Below are positions 57,006-64,000 of a DNA stretch of 64,000 bases, one piece after another (the stretch's first letter is position 1; each line of letters opens with the position of its first letter). Source of the DNA: Vibrio viridaestus (GTDB taxonomy: Bacteria; Pseudomonadota; Gammaproteobacteria; Enterobacterales; Vibrionaceae); assembly GCF_003856525.1 (NCBI RefSeq), contig NZ_RJVQ01000002.1:124001-188000 (forward strand). The letters run 5' to 3'. The position numbers and the translations under genes are program-made. The notes below the pieces were generated by a model. It made no database searches. It was not told where the DNA came from and worked only from the letters and a program-made list of their open reading frames with translations.

Positions 57006-58388
57006 GTGGTTGTTTTTAGCTTAGAGCGATTTTGCTTTTTAATAACAGTAGTGCTTTTATTCTGGTTACCTCTTCCTCTTGGTAGCTTAAGAGCATGGGC
57101 TTGGTCTCTTGCTGAATTCGCTATCGCTATTCAAACGATATTAGTCCTTATTTCCTTTAGAAATTGTGTTCCCTTCGAACGACTAAAAGCGGGCATGTGG
57201 CTGTTGGCTCCGTTGGCATTGTTCCAAGTATGGGTCTTAATACAGATTATTCCAATACCTGGGAGTCTGCTCTCTCTTGTTTCTCCTAATGCCTATGATG
57301 TGTATGCTAATATGCTTGGCGAGCATTCTTATTTTATATCGCTTGATCCCTATTCGACATTTATGGATTTTCTCAAAGGACTTGCGTATTCGCTTTTTGT
57401 TTTTAATAACCTGATTCTTATTTCAACGCCGAAGCGAATACGAATTGTTCTATATATTTTGGTCTTTTCTGGCTTTTACCAAGCAGTGTATGCAACTTTA
57501 GAGGTATTACTGCATGTTAAGCATACTTGGATTCTAGGTTTGAATCAGGGAGAAAAGGCAAATGGCACATTTGTATACCACAATCATCTAGCCAACTATC
57601 TTTTAATGACTTTGTGTATGGGATTTGGGCTAATTGTTACACAGTTATATCAAACTCCATCGGGGAGTTGGTTTGTAAGAATACGTAGATGGACGGAGTC
57701 AGCACTTTCTAGAAAGATGTTCATTCGTCTCTGTTTGGTTGTCATGGTTATTGCCCTCGTATTAACAAGATCTCGTATGGGTAATACAGCTTTTTTCCTT
57801 TCTAGTATCCTTACCGGAATTACTGCTCTTATTTTTTATAAGCGCATTCCAAGGTCTCTCATTATATTAATTGTTTCAATACTAGCTATAGATACATTTA
57901 TTATTGGTAGTACATTCGGAATTGACAAAGTAGCTCAAAGAATCGAAGCTTCATCGGCACAGACAGAAACTAGAGATGAAGTTGTTAAGTGGGGACTAAC
58001 TATCGTTAAGGATTTCCCTTTAACAGGTACTGGATTAGGAAGTTTTTATTCTATCTTTCCTAAGTATACTAAATATAACATTGGCTATTATGACTATGCG
58101 CATAACGAATATCTGCAGTTCGCGATTGAATGTGGTTTACCTGCATTATTATTGCTAGCTTTTATCGTACTAATGTCACTGTTTAAGAATGTCCAAACTA
58201 TATCTAAGCGTAATAGTAAAACTATGAAAGGCACGGCTCTTGGTTGTTTTATGGCTATAGTCGGTATGATGATACACATATCTGTTGACTTTAACTTACG
58301 CCCACCTGCTAACGTAATCACTTTTCTTATTATTTTGACGCTATCAGCCGTGTGTGCTCATATTCCAGCCACTAGAAATGAAAAATAA
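57006..58388 (+). CDS. O-antigen ligase/polymerase family protein (Wzy_C type)
   Basis: A 460-residue inner-membrane protein with about twelve helices and a periplasmic loop (about 310–370) holding NGTFVYHNHLANYLLM-like and GTGLGSFYSIFP motifs, and YAHNEYLQFAIECG, typical of the O-antigen ligase/WaaL–Wzy superfamily. It could be the polymerase, with the 55-kb gene as a second, or a ligase for the chain. GTG start. It follows the VpsP-like gene by about 65 bases. Confidence 0.8.
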   Translation: MVVFSLERFCFLITVVLLFWLPLPLGSLRAWAWSLAEFAIAIQTILVLISFRNCVPFERLKAGMWLLAPLALFQVWVLIQIIPIPGSLLSLVSPNAYDVYANMLGEHSYFISLDPYSTFMDFLKGLAYSLFVFNNLILISTPKRIRIVLYILVFSGFYQAVYATLEVLLHVKHTWILGLNQGEKANGTFVYHNHLANYLLMTLCMGFGLIVTQLYQTPSGSWFVRIRRWTESALSRKMFIRLCLVVMVIALVLTRSRMGNTAFFLSSILTGITALIFYKRIPRSLIILIVSILAIDTFIIGSTFGIDKVAQRIEASSAQTETRDEVVKWGLTIVKDFPLTGTGLGSFYSIFPKYTKYNIGYYDYAHNEYLQFAIECGLPALLLLAFIVLMSLFKNVQTISKRNSKTMKGTALGCFMAIVGMMIHISVDFNLRPPANVITFLIILTLSAVCAHIPATRNEK

Positions 58389-58599
58389 GAAGCAATAAAT
58401 CTTAATGTTGAGAATGTCTCACTGTTTAAGTCAATATCATTGTGAGATGTTCGATTAAAGCAACTATTTTAATTAAAGTAATGCTCATTCTGGCATCGAT
58501 TTTTTTCGAACACTGTCATGTCAATAGTCGTATAAAGGACCTGGGTTTTAAACCTGATAATATTTATAACATTACCTCAGAATAATACGGAGAGAGGAA

Positions 58600-59586
58600 A
58601 TGAAAAAAAAGCTAATTGCTATAGCTGTGGCTATAGGCGCTAGTAGTGGTACAGCTCAAGCGGCAGAAGTCTACTCAATGAATGGTGTAACGCTCAATTT
58701 ATATGGTGAAGTTGAAATTCAATACATCAAAATTCAGGATCCAGATTATCAATCTGAGTGGAATTTGGACGAGGCAAATTTTGGTTTTGATTTACAATAT
58801 GAAATGACCGAAGACCTTACAATGGGTGCCACTCTTGGAATTGATGCCAATAATACTGATTTTGACGGTAGTAGTACGGATAATGATGATGTCACTCGTA
58901 CGGATACATACGGAAAAATCGTCTATAAAAAGTCTAACACATTCACTTTTGGTACTCAGTCAACCATATTAGACGATGCAGGTATTGGTCGAGATTACGC
59001 ATTTGGATTTACTTCGTATTACGACAGGATGAATACTAGTGGAGATCAAGTGCTTAAGTATAAATACGACGGTGGGGAAATTTTCTACGGAGGTATTTCC
59101 TACATGCAGTATCGTAATACTACTGCAAGCGACCATGATACCGGCGACTATCAGACTGATGGAAGTATAGGCGCGCGTATCGAAGACATAAATCTAAGTG
59201 CTTTTGTTGCTGAATCTAAGACACAAGGACTTGATGGACTAACTTACGTATTACAGTCTGAGTATACCTACGGCGATTGGAACTTTGCCGCAACATATGG
59301 TAATACCAAAACCGAACAGGGCAGTGGCAATGCTGATACTAACTCGCGTATCTATGGAGCCACTGCGAGCTATTTCGATGGTGGTAGGCTAGAGTACGCT
59401 GCTGGTTATTCAAATGTGGATACTACAGGAAGTACGACAGCTACTAACAATAAGGAAACTAACGACTTTTATGTAAACGTGACTTATACTTTAATCGATG
59501 AAGTCGCTGTATACGCTGAGCTCGGAGTCTCAGATGATAAAGATGAAACAACAGGTTATGTAATTGGCTTAGACGCTGCGTTTTAA
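58600..59586 (+). CDS. Porin-family outer-membrane protein in the polysaccharide locus
   Basis: A 328-residue Gram-negative porin with signal peptide ending GTAQA (mature AEVYSMNG), alternating strands, short acidic loops and a C-terminal aromatic residue (VIGLDAAF). A strong GGAGAGAGGA site precedes the ATG. It differs clearly from OmpU elsewhere in the window. Inside this locus, and with an OPX lacking an outer-membrane segment, it could be the outer-membrane channel for the polymer. It might instead be an ordinary porin; the barrel size needs modelling. Confidence 0.82.
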   Translation: MKKKLIAIAVAIGASSGTAQAAEVYSMNGVTLNLYGEVEIQYIKIQDPDYQSEWNLDEANFGFDLQYEMTEDLTMGATLGIDANNTDFDGSSTDNDDVTRTDTYGKIVYKKSNTFTFGTQSTILDDAGIGRDYAFGFTSYYDRMNTSGDQVLKYKYDGGEIFYGGISYMQYRNTTASDHDTGDYQTDGSIGARIEDINLSAFVAESKTQGLDGLTYVLQSEYTYGDWNFAATYGNTKTEQGSGNADTNSRIYGATASYFDGGRLEYAAGYSNVDTTGSTTATNNKETNDFYVNVTYTLIDEVAVYAELGVSDDKDETTGYVIGLDAAF

Positions 59587-59611
59587 TTTATCATTAAGTT
59601 TGTTATTAAGT

Positions 59612-59638
59612 GAGCCGCATTTTTGTGGCTCTAATTTT
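59612..59638 (+). terminator. Porin gene terminator
   Basis: GAGCCGCA, loop TTTT, TGTGGCTC (one G-T pair), then TAATTTT. It lies 25 bases after the porin stop and just before the DUF2057-like gene. Confidence 0.55.
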
Positions 59639-59652
59639 AGGTGCCTAAAGTA

Positions 59653-60237
59653 ATGAGAAATTCTATAATTTTTATAATTGGTTTTTTACTCACATTAAAC
59701 GCGAATGCTTCTATGCTTGAAGTATCAAGTAACGTCGATGTTCTTGCTATTAATGGGAAGGCTGTCAAGGAAAAGCGTCAATATGAACTAGAAAATACAA
59801 AGAACCAATTGGTTGTACAATACGTAGAGGCGCTTAGAAATGGTTCTACGACAAAGAAATATCAGTCAAAACCATACGTACTAGAAGTATCTTCAGTAAA
59901 TGGCGATATGAAATTATCCCACAAGTCCTATCTTAATTACTCAGCTGCTGATGCTGCTTTTCGTAATAATATCAATGGTTGGACTTTTCAAAATAAAAAT
60001 GGCGACTCTATTGAGTTAAATATGAGTGTGCTACCTAATGTATCGAGCATAATGCCATATCAAGATATTGAAAGTACAGTAAAGCAATATAACACTAATA
60101 ACCAAATATCTGAACTTAATAATGATGCTCAAAGTGTCGAATACACAAATATAAGTATGAAAGATGTAAAAGTATGGTTCCTTAATTCTTCCCAACAAGA
60201 TAGAAAAGCTATTTTGAAATGGATGATAGAACAGTAA
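59653..60237 (+). CDS. DUF2057 (YccT)-like periplasmic protein
   Basis: About 194 residues from ATG 59653, with a signal peptide (IIFIIGFLLTLNANA, mature SMLEVSS). The segment DVLAINGKAV followed by QLVVQYVEAL resembles the DUF2057/YccT family (E. coli YccT/CsgI, linked to curli control), from memory. Function in a polysaccharide locus is unknown. A GTG four codons upstream overlaps the ribosome site and is less likely. It follows the porin and precedes the phosphatase. Confidence 0.65.
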   Translation: MRNSIIFIIGFLLTLNANASMLEVSSNVDVLAINGKAVKEKRQYELENTKNQLVVQYVEALRNGSTTKKYQSKPYVLEVSSVNGDMKLSHKSYLNYSAADAAFRNNINGWTFQNKNGDSIELNMSVLPNVSSIMPYQDIESTVKQYNTNNQISELNNDAQSVEYTNISMKDVKVWFLNSSQQDRKAILKWMIEQ

Positions 60238-60247
60238 TTTTGTATCT

Positions 60248-60691
60248 ATGTTTAATTCTATTTTGGTTTTATGTTCGGGTAATATTTGTCGTTCCCCTTA
60301 TGCGGAAGAAATGCTGCGAACATATTTAAGTGGTAAAGTTATAAACTCTGCAGGTCTAATCGTTGAACGATCTGGCTTGAGTGGTAAACCGCCTGATGAA
60401 TCAGCTGTTAAAGTTGCGTTGCAAAAGAAAATTAACTTATCAAATCATCGTGCTCGTCAGGTTACAGAGTCTATGATCAGAAATTCTGATTTGATTTTAG
60501 TTATGGGGAATGACCATATAGAGATGATAAATCAACAGTATCCGTTTGCTAGGGAAAAAACCATGTTGCTTGGCCAGTGGATTGGCATAGGTGATATCGA
60601 AGACCCGTATCAAAAGGATTTGGTAGATTTTATCAGTTGTTTCAATATCATAGATAGTGCCGTTTTTTCTTGGGTACGAAAATTAACTTAA
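60248..60691 (+). CDS. wzb: Low-molecular-weight protein tyrosine phosphatase (Wzb/Etp type)
   Basis: A 147-residue phosphatase that should dephosphorylate the Wzc-like kinase, the cycle needed for polymer export. The P-loop is LCSGNICRSP (catalytic first cysteine, residue 9) and the aspartate loop is DIEDPYQKD. Typical partner genes wzb and wzc are adjacent, but here they are about 8.4 kb apart. Weak ribosome site. Confidence 0.92.
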   Translation: MFNSILVLCSGNICRSPYAEEMLRTYLSGKVINSAGLIVERSGLSGKPPDESAVKVALQKKINLSNHRARQVTESMIRNSDLILVMGNDHIEMINQQYPFAREKTMLLGQWIGIGDIEDPYQKDLVDFISCFNIIDSAVFSWVRKLT

Positions 60692-60720
60692 TTTTATGCT
60701 TAAATAGTTGGTTAGTTATT

Positions 60721-60915
60721 ATGGATATCAATCGAAGAGAATTAGTCAAGTTCGGCTTAAGCTTTCTTTTTATGCCGACAGTAACAAGTTGTTTAGCTCA
60801 TAATACATCAAGTAGAGTTAGTCCTAGTGATGATCAACATCTCCAGCATGCAAATATTTTAGGTTTTGGAGTTGAAAGTATTAGTTGGTCTGATGAGCTT
60901 TTAGTATGGGAGTGA
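60721..60915 (+). CDS. 64-residue RR-signal lipoprotein
   Basis: From ATG 60721 the product has RRELVK near the start, a hydrophobic stretch GLSFLFMP and a lipobox-like VTSC, giving a mature part of about 45 polar residues ending in LLVWE. The RR and lipobox are compatible with a Tat or Sec lipoprotein signal. I recognise no family. It may be a real microprotein or the remaining start of a longer secreted gene. The next gene has its own ribosome site, 46 bases downstream. Confidence 0.55.
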   Translation: MDINRRELVKFGLSFLFMPTVTSCLAHNTSSRVSPSDDQHLQHANILGFGVESISWSDELLVWE

Positions 60916-60961
60916 TTTTATAAATTTTTGTTTTTTTGAAAGCTTTCGTTAGAGGAACTTT

Positions 60962-62842
60962 ATGATTGATCTAAAAGAGTTATTAAAAGATAAGATTACA
61001 TCCCTCTCAGATCTTTCTTTAACGCTTTTAAAGAGCTTTGATAAAGTAAGGTTTGATAATGTTTCTCATATGCTTGAGTTTACTAGACACCGCCTAGGAG
61101 ATAAATATTTAGTTGGTCGCAGTAACTGGCTTGTAACAACTATTGAAACACCGTTTTCTGTTAATGACAACTTGTACTTAAAGGCTATTGGTGACTTATA
61201 TGTTGAAGATTTCAACGATGGAAGACTTACCCAGACTCAATACGTAACTAAAGCTAATAATTACTGCCATTCTCCTAACACATCAAATCGTCTAATTTTT
61301 GACTCTGATATCACTTACAAGTTTGATCATACAGCTTCATTTGAAATATTTGTTGAATCTGGCGGTTGGTATTCTACTGGGAACTGTAGGCTTGTATGGA
61401 TGCAGAATCCATCCCAGGGATTCGCCATCAAAATCTTAGGGCGTTATAGTTATACCGATAAGTATTACGATCGTGTTAATGACTCTAATTATTCGCCATT
61501 AGAAGGATTTACTATAGGAGAATATGGCAGGCAAAGACTCGGTACTGGTTTACAGATCGGTAGTTCTACTTCAATTGATTCTATGTCATCTGCCAGAATG
61601 ACAAGTAAATTTGTCATACAAAAAGTTTCTGTTTTTGATTTTGATGATGTTATTACCATGTATCCTGGTTCCTGGGCCTTCGAATTATTGCATGTACATA
61701 CCATGGGTGGATCATGGAAAACTCCTAAATATTTTAGGGGGTTAGACTTTGGCGAGAATATTAGGCTTAGTCACTGCTTTATCGCTGATAACCATAAACG
61801 AATGGTGGATAGAAAATTAGGCCAAGTTCATTTTCGTACAGGTGAATTTGTGATTAATTCTGGTTCGTTTGATAATATGAAAGTTGTCGTGGATGGGGAC
61901 GCCAGTGTGAAAATGATGTCAGTACACTTTGAAAACCCTTCTTCCACAGCAAAAAATAAAAGGTTTTTAGAGGTTGTTGGCGATAGCGCCTTTTGCTTAT
62001 TAGAAAGCCCTCAAATTGTTATTAGAAATACGCCAATATATAGTACGTTATTTTATTGTAAATCAGGCAGTAGGCAAAATCGTCATCCTTTTTCTGGCGG
62101 TCTTTCCATAGTTAACCCAAGTTATCAATCTGTCAAAAGTTACCGGCCCGACCTTGCTCCAGTTAAGGACTCACGAGTCTCTTACGATAGTGACGGATAT
62201 TTAGAGTTAGTTGGAGGGGGAGGGAGAGTCTATTATAGTGGAAGTGCTCATATAAACTCTCTATTTTTTAACCATGCTCCAATTCCTATTTCAAGAAGCT
62301 TAGTGGGTGCTAGTTTAGCTAACTACTCGTTTGATAAAAAACTATCATCTGGAATGCCGAAATTTTGGACCTTAGACGACAACTCTCACCAAGTAAATAG
62401 TGATTTATGCACAGTTACTACTGACGACTCTTGGGTGGGTAAATCTTGTCTTAAAACTACAGTTAATCAAACTAATACTCATAGTTCAGTCTTTCAAGAT
62501 ATTGATTGCTCTAATGGACAACTTTGTTTAGGTACCGTGAAGGTCAAATGGAAAATTAGTTCTTTAGAAGAAGGATATATTAAAGGGAAGATTCAAGTTT
62601 TAGTTGAGTTTATTGATTTTAATGGTTCTGTAATTGATGGTGCTGGTCATTCTGCAAATTGGGATGTCAACAATAGAAATTCTATAACTAAATATTTAGA
62701 TTGGGAACATGCTAAGCTAATTGCTACTGCTCCAGAAGGGACTAAGAAGGTACGTATTCGACTGAATACTTTTTTAATATCGAAGAAAAAAGAACACTTT
62801 ATTACATCATATTGGGATTGTGCTGTTTTTAACGTGCTGTAA
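60962..62842 (+). CDS. Tailspike/beta-helix-like protein of unknown function
   Basis: A 626-residue protein without a signal peptide. The N-terminus (FDNVSHMLEFTRHRLGDKYLV) resembles the head-domain start of phage tailspikes; the middle (about 120–400) is rich in short beta strands as in right-handed beta-helix proteins; the C-terminal 150 residues (from SRSLVGASL) look like a carbohydrate-binding beta-sandwich. It ends the polysaccharide locus. AGAGGAAC precedes the ATG. It could trim or bind the polymer, but no catalytic site is identified and I do not recognise a named family. Confidence 0.6.
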   Translation: MIDLKELLKDKITSLSDLSLTLLKSFDKVRFDNVSHMLEFTRHRLGDKYLVGRSNWLVTTIETPFSVNDNLYLKAIGDLYVEDFNDGRLTQTQYVTKANNYCHSPNTSNRLIFDSDITYKFDHTASFEIFVESGGWYSTGNCRLVWMQNPSQGFAIKILGRYSYTDKYYDRVNDSNYSPLEGFTIGEYGRQRLGTGLQIGSSTSIDSMSSARMTSKFVIQKVSVFDFDDVITMYPGSWAFELLHVHTMGGSWKTPKYFRGLDFGENIRLSHCFIADNHKRMVDRKLGQVHFRTGEFVINSGSFDNMKVVVDGDASVKMMSVHFENPSSTAKNKRFLEVVGDSAFCLLESPQIVIRNTPIYSTLFYCKSGSRQNRHPFSGGLSIVNPSYQSVKSYRPDLAPVKDSRVSYDSDGYLELVGGGGRVYYSGSAHINSLFFNHAPIPISRSLVGASLANYSFDKKLSSGMPKFWTLDDNSHQVNSDLCTVTTDDSWVGKSCLKTTVNQTNTHSSVFQDIDCSNGQLCLGTVKVKWKISSLEEGYIKGKIQVLVEFIDFNGSVIDGAGHSANWDVNNRNSITKYLDWEHAKLIATAPEGTKKVRIRLNTFLISKKKEHFITSYWDCAVFNVL

Positions 62843-62845
62843 AGT

Positions 62846-62869
62846 CAGGTAGATATTGATATCTACCTG
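62846..62869. terminator. Palindrome between convergent genes at the locus end
   Basis: CAGGTAGATAT and its complement around a two-base centre, with no T tract. It lies between the end of the locus and the minus-strand secreted protein gene. It may mark transcript ends, but it is not a classic terminator. Confidence 0.4.
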
Positions 62870-62881
62870 CTAAACTAATCT

Positions 62882-63343
62882 TTAATTTGGAGAGACGCTG
62901 CTACCTCGAGAGCCTAACGTTCTTCTCGTATTTGTAGGTGCTGCTGTATCTTCCTGACCAGCGGCCGTTGCTGTGTTAGGTATTAACGTCGGGTCAATTC
63001 CAGACGCAAGTGCAGATGAGGTCACTTGTTCTACTGGAATGCCAGCGTCAATTGCTGCTTGGGCAATTTGAGTCGCCAAATCAGGGTTAGCTAACATAGC
63101 CTCTTCTAGAGCATACCCTACTTGCATCTGATATGCCTTTGCAACTTCTGCTGTTACATCGACTACATTATTTGGGTATTTGGTCGAAAGTCTTCTAACT
63201 GTTTCCTGAGCACCGATACCAACGCTTTGCGTAATGATTGAATTTACGTCTTGTGACTGCTCTTCGTTCAATGCTGCTGAAGAACTAAAAGAAGCCATAG
63301 ATAAAATGAAAGTTGTACCTAGCACAACACCTTTAAAATTCAT
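62882..63343 (-). CDS. Small secreted protein of unknown function
   Basis: 153 residues with a Sec signal peptide (KGVVLGTTFILSMASFSSSA, mature ALNEEQSQD). The mature part is helical, with Ala-rich stretches such as ATQIAQAAIDAGIPVEQV, followed by a flexible Thr/Ser/Gly tail ending GSSVSPN. Start is ATG. It has its own candidate promoter. I recognise no family. It faces the polysaccharide locus and could be a matrix or envelope protein. Confidence 0.75.
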   Translation of the reverse strand: MNFKGVVLGTTFILSMASFSSSAALNEEQSQDVNSIITQSVGIGAQETVRRLSTKYPNNVVDVTAEVAKAYQMQVGYALEEAMLANPDLATQIAQAAIDAGIPVEQVTSSALASGIDPTLIPNTATAAGQEDTAAPTNTRRTLGSRGSSVSPN

Positions 63344-63660
63344 ACTTAATCCTCTGCTAATTTTTACCGAGATTTAACTTCAAAATTTTAAACTCAGTTA
63401 ATCTAGGCTGTATTATACGATCAGCGTAATAATAATACATCAAATTGATAGCCGCGCTTTCAATTTACTATAAATTTGTTCAATAATGCCTCAGTCTTAT
63501 TTTAGATACACTTATACATTGAGTGACAATAGTCGCGAAATGGCTATTGGCCCTTGGGGCTCGACTTCATGTCTTTAATATTTCGATTATTCCAGACCAC
63601 CCAACCTGATAGTCTTAGGAATAGAAATTGTTGAAGTATCTCGATTTTAGCAGAGGCATC
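63344..63660. other. Non-coding stretch upstream of the small secreted protein gene
   Basis: Apart from the candidate promoter near 63412 and the terminator near 63661, I see no gene or convincing structure here. Confidence 0.5.
63412..63417 (-). promoter_or_regulatory. Candidate -10 of the small secreted protein gene
   Basis: On the minus strand TATAAT stands about 69 bases before the ATG. TTGATG lies 20 bases upstream, too far for an ideal -35, so the call is tentative. Confidence 0.4.
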
Positions 63661-63685
63661 AAAAGTGCCTCGTTAGAACGAGGCA
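63661..63685 (-). terminator. Terminator of the Asp-rich protein gene
   Basis: A perfect 9-bp stem TGCCTCGTT / AACGAGGCA with a 2-base loop; on the minus strand it is followed by CTTTT. It lies 30 bases after the stop codon. Confidence 0.6.
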
Positions 63686-63714
63686 TGTGTTAATGTTCAA
63701 TAATGGTTACTAAA

Positions 63715-64000
63715 TTATGCAGAAGCGTAATCTGTATCATCAGTTAGCAAGTGGTATGTTGAACCATCATCCGCAGTCACAGTTAGAGATGAGTAATCAC
63801 TAGCATTTAAGCCTAATGAGCATAGATAAGCTGTTTCAGCCCACGAAAGATCATCTGTATCTGCTACTGTAACGCTATCATCGAAGCTAACATCGACGTT
63901 AGAGAGAACAAGTCCAAAGTAAGAAGAATCATTTGACTCCAGTAATTCGCTATCAATAGTTAGACCTGCATCATCAGAGCCCTTGATTACTTCAAAATTC
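63715..64000 (-). CDS. 3' end of an Asp-rich protein (5' end outside window)
   Basis: The reading frame is open from the window edge to a TAA at 63715. The 94 visible residues are rich in Asp, Ser and Thr, with VSFDDSVTVADTDDLSW and a C-terminus DDTDYASA. The composition recalls secreted, calcium-binding or adhesin-like proteins, but no RTX GGxGxD repeat is seen in this piece. Family unknown. Confidence 0.65.
   Translation of the reverse strand, partial: NFEVIKGSDDAGLTIDSELLESNDSSYFGLVLSNVDVSFDDSVTVADTDDLSWAETAYLCSLGLNASDYSSLTVTADDGSTYHLLTDDTDYASA

Larger units (their letters stand above)
36348..62842 (+). other. Surface polysaccharide biosynthesis and export locus
   Basis: Twenty-two same-strand genes with visibly lower G+C than the flanking core, many overlapping. 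It carries a Wzx/Wzy-type assembly kit (initiating transferase, flippases, glycosyltransferases, polymerase-like proteins, OPX, tyrosine kinase, phosphatase). Base composition, lack of nucleotide-sugar genes and the ops element fit a variable capsule/exopolysaccharide or O-antigen-type island inserted after rimI. Confidence 0.88.

Noticed and set aside
60721-62842. A frameshift joining the 64-residue lipoprotein and the tailspike-like gene
   Set aside because: Stops lie in the gap in the frame of the downstream gene (TAG at 60950–60952), and the downstream gene has its own strong ribosome site. A simple one-base shift does not restore one frame.
58600-62842. Prophage fragment
   Set aside because: Only the last protein is tailspike-like; no integrase, capsid, tail or attachment repeats are visible.
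36348-62842. Insertion sequence or transposon bounding the locus
   Set aside because: I found no transposase frame and no obvious terminal inverted repeats at either end.

Overview
The window comes from a gamma-proteobacterium of the Vibrionaceae, most likely a Vibrio. The core block ompU–greA–yhbY–rlmE–ftsH–folP–glmM–secG–tRNA-Leu–tRNA-fMet–rimP–nusA–infB–rbfA–truB–rpsO–pnp–nlpI, followed by ubiV–ubiU, a RocS-like GGDEF/EAL gene, ubiT–yhbS and holD–rimI, is the order I know from Vibrio. I assigned it by recognising protein families; no database search was possible.

Bases 1–9.6 kb hold housekeeping genes in mixed orientation: the end of an FbpC-type iron ABC ATPase, rsmC, an AI-2E family permease, a 39-residue Cys-rich membrane microprotein, hemL, erpA, an M23 endopeptidase, tyrS and dacB. 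From 9.6 to 28.3 kb lie the OmpU-type porin and the translation/transcription superoperon region. Clear intrinsic terminators separate the units, and leader hairpins precede greA and rimP. From 28.4 to 35.8 kb come a MATE transporter, the anaerobic ubiquinone genes ubiV, ubiU and ubiT (split by the RocS-like gene), a GNAT with a degenerate acetyl-CoA loop, holD and rimI.

About 36.2–62.8 kb is an AT-rich cell-surface polysaccharide locus, read entirely on the + strand. It is preceded by a JUMPstart/ops element (GGCGGTAGCGT), which predicts RfaH control. It encodes a WcaJ-like initiating transferase, two Wzx-type flippases, two pyruvyl transferases, six further glycosyltransferases, a MenD-like thiamine-diphosphate enzyme beside a short-chain dehydrogenase, a very short OPX exporter, a Wzc-like tyrosine kinase, two Wzy/ligase-like membrane proteins and a VpsP-like protein. 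After these come a porin, a DUF2057-like protein, a Wzb-type phosphatase, a 64-residue RR-lipoprotein and a 626-residue protein resembling a tailspike/beta-helix. Part of it (WcaK-, WzxC-, WcaL- and WcaJ-like) recalls colanic acid loci. No nucleotide-sugar synthesis genes are present, so precursors must be made elsewhere.

The most interesting points are: (i) a minimal OPX with a porin in the same cluster, which could be a two-part outer-membrane exit; (ii) the ThDP enzyme/SDR/pyruvyl-transferase trio, which may build an unusual sugar; (iii) duplicated flippase, polymerase and pyruvyl-transferase functions around one kinase; (iv) the signal-less tailspike-like protein behind a tiny lipoprotein. 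The window ends with a small secreted protein and the 3' end of an Asp-rich protein, both on the minus strand.
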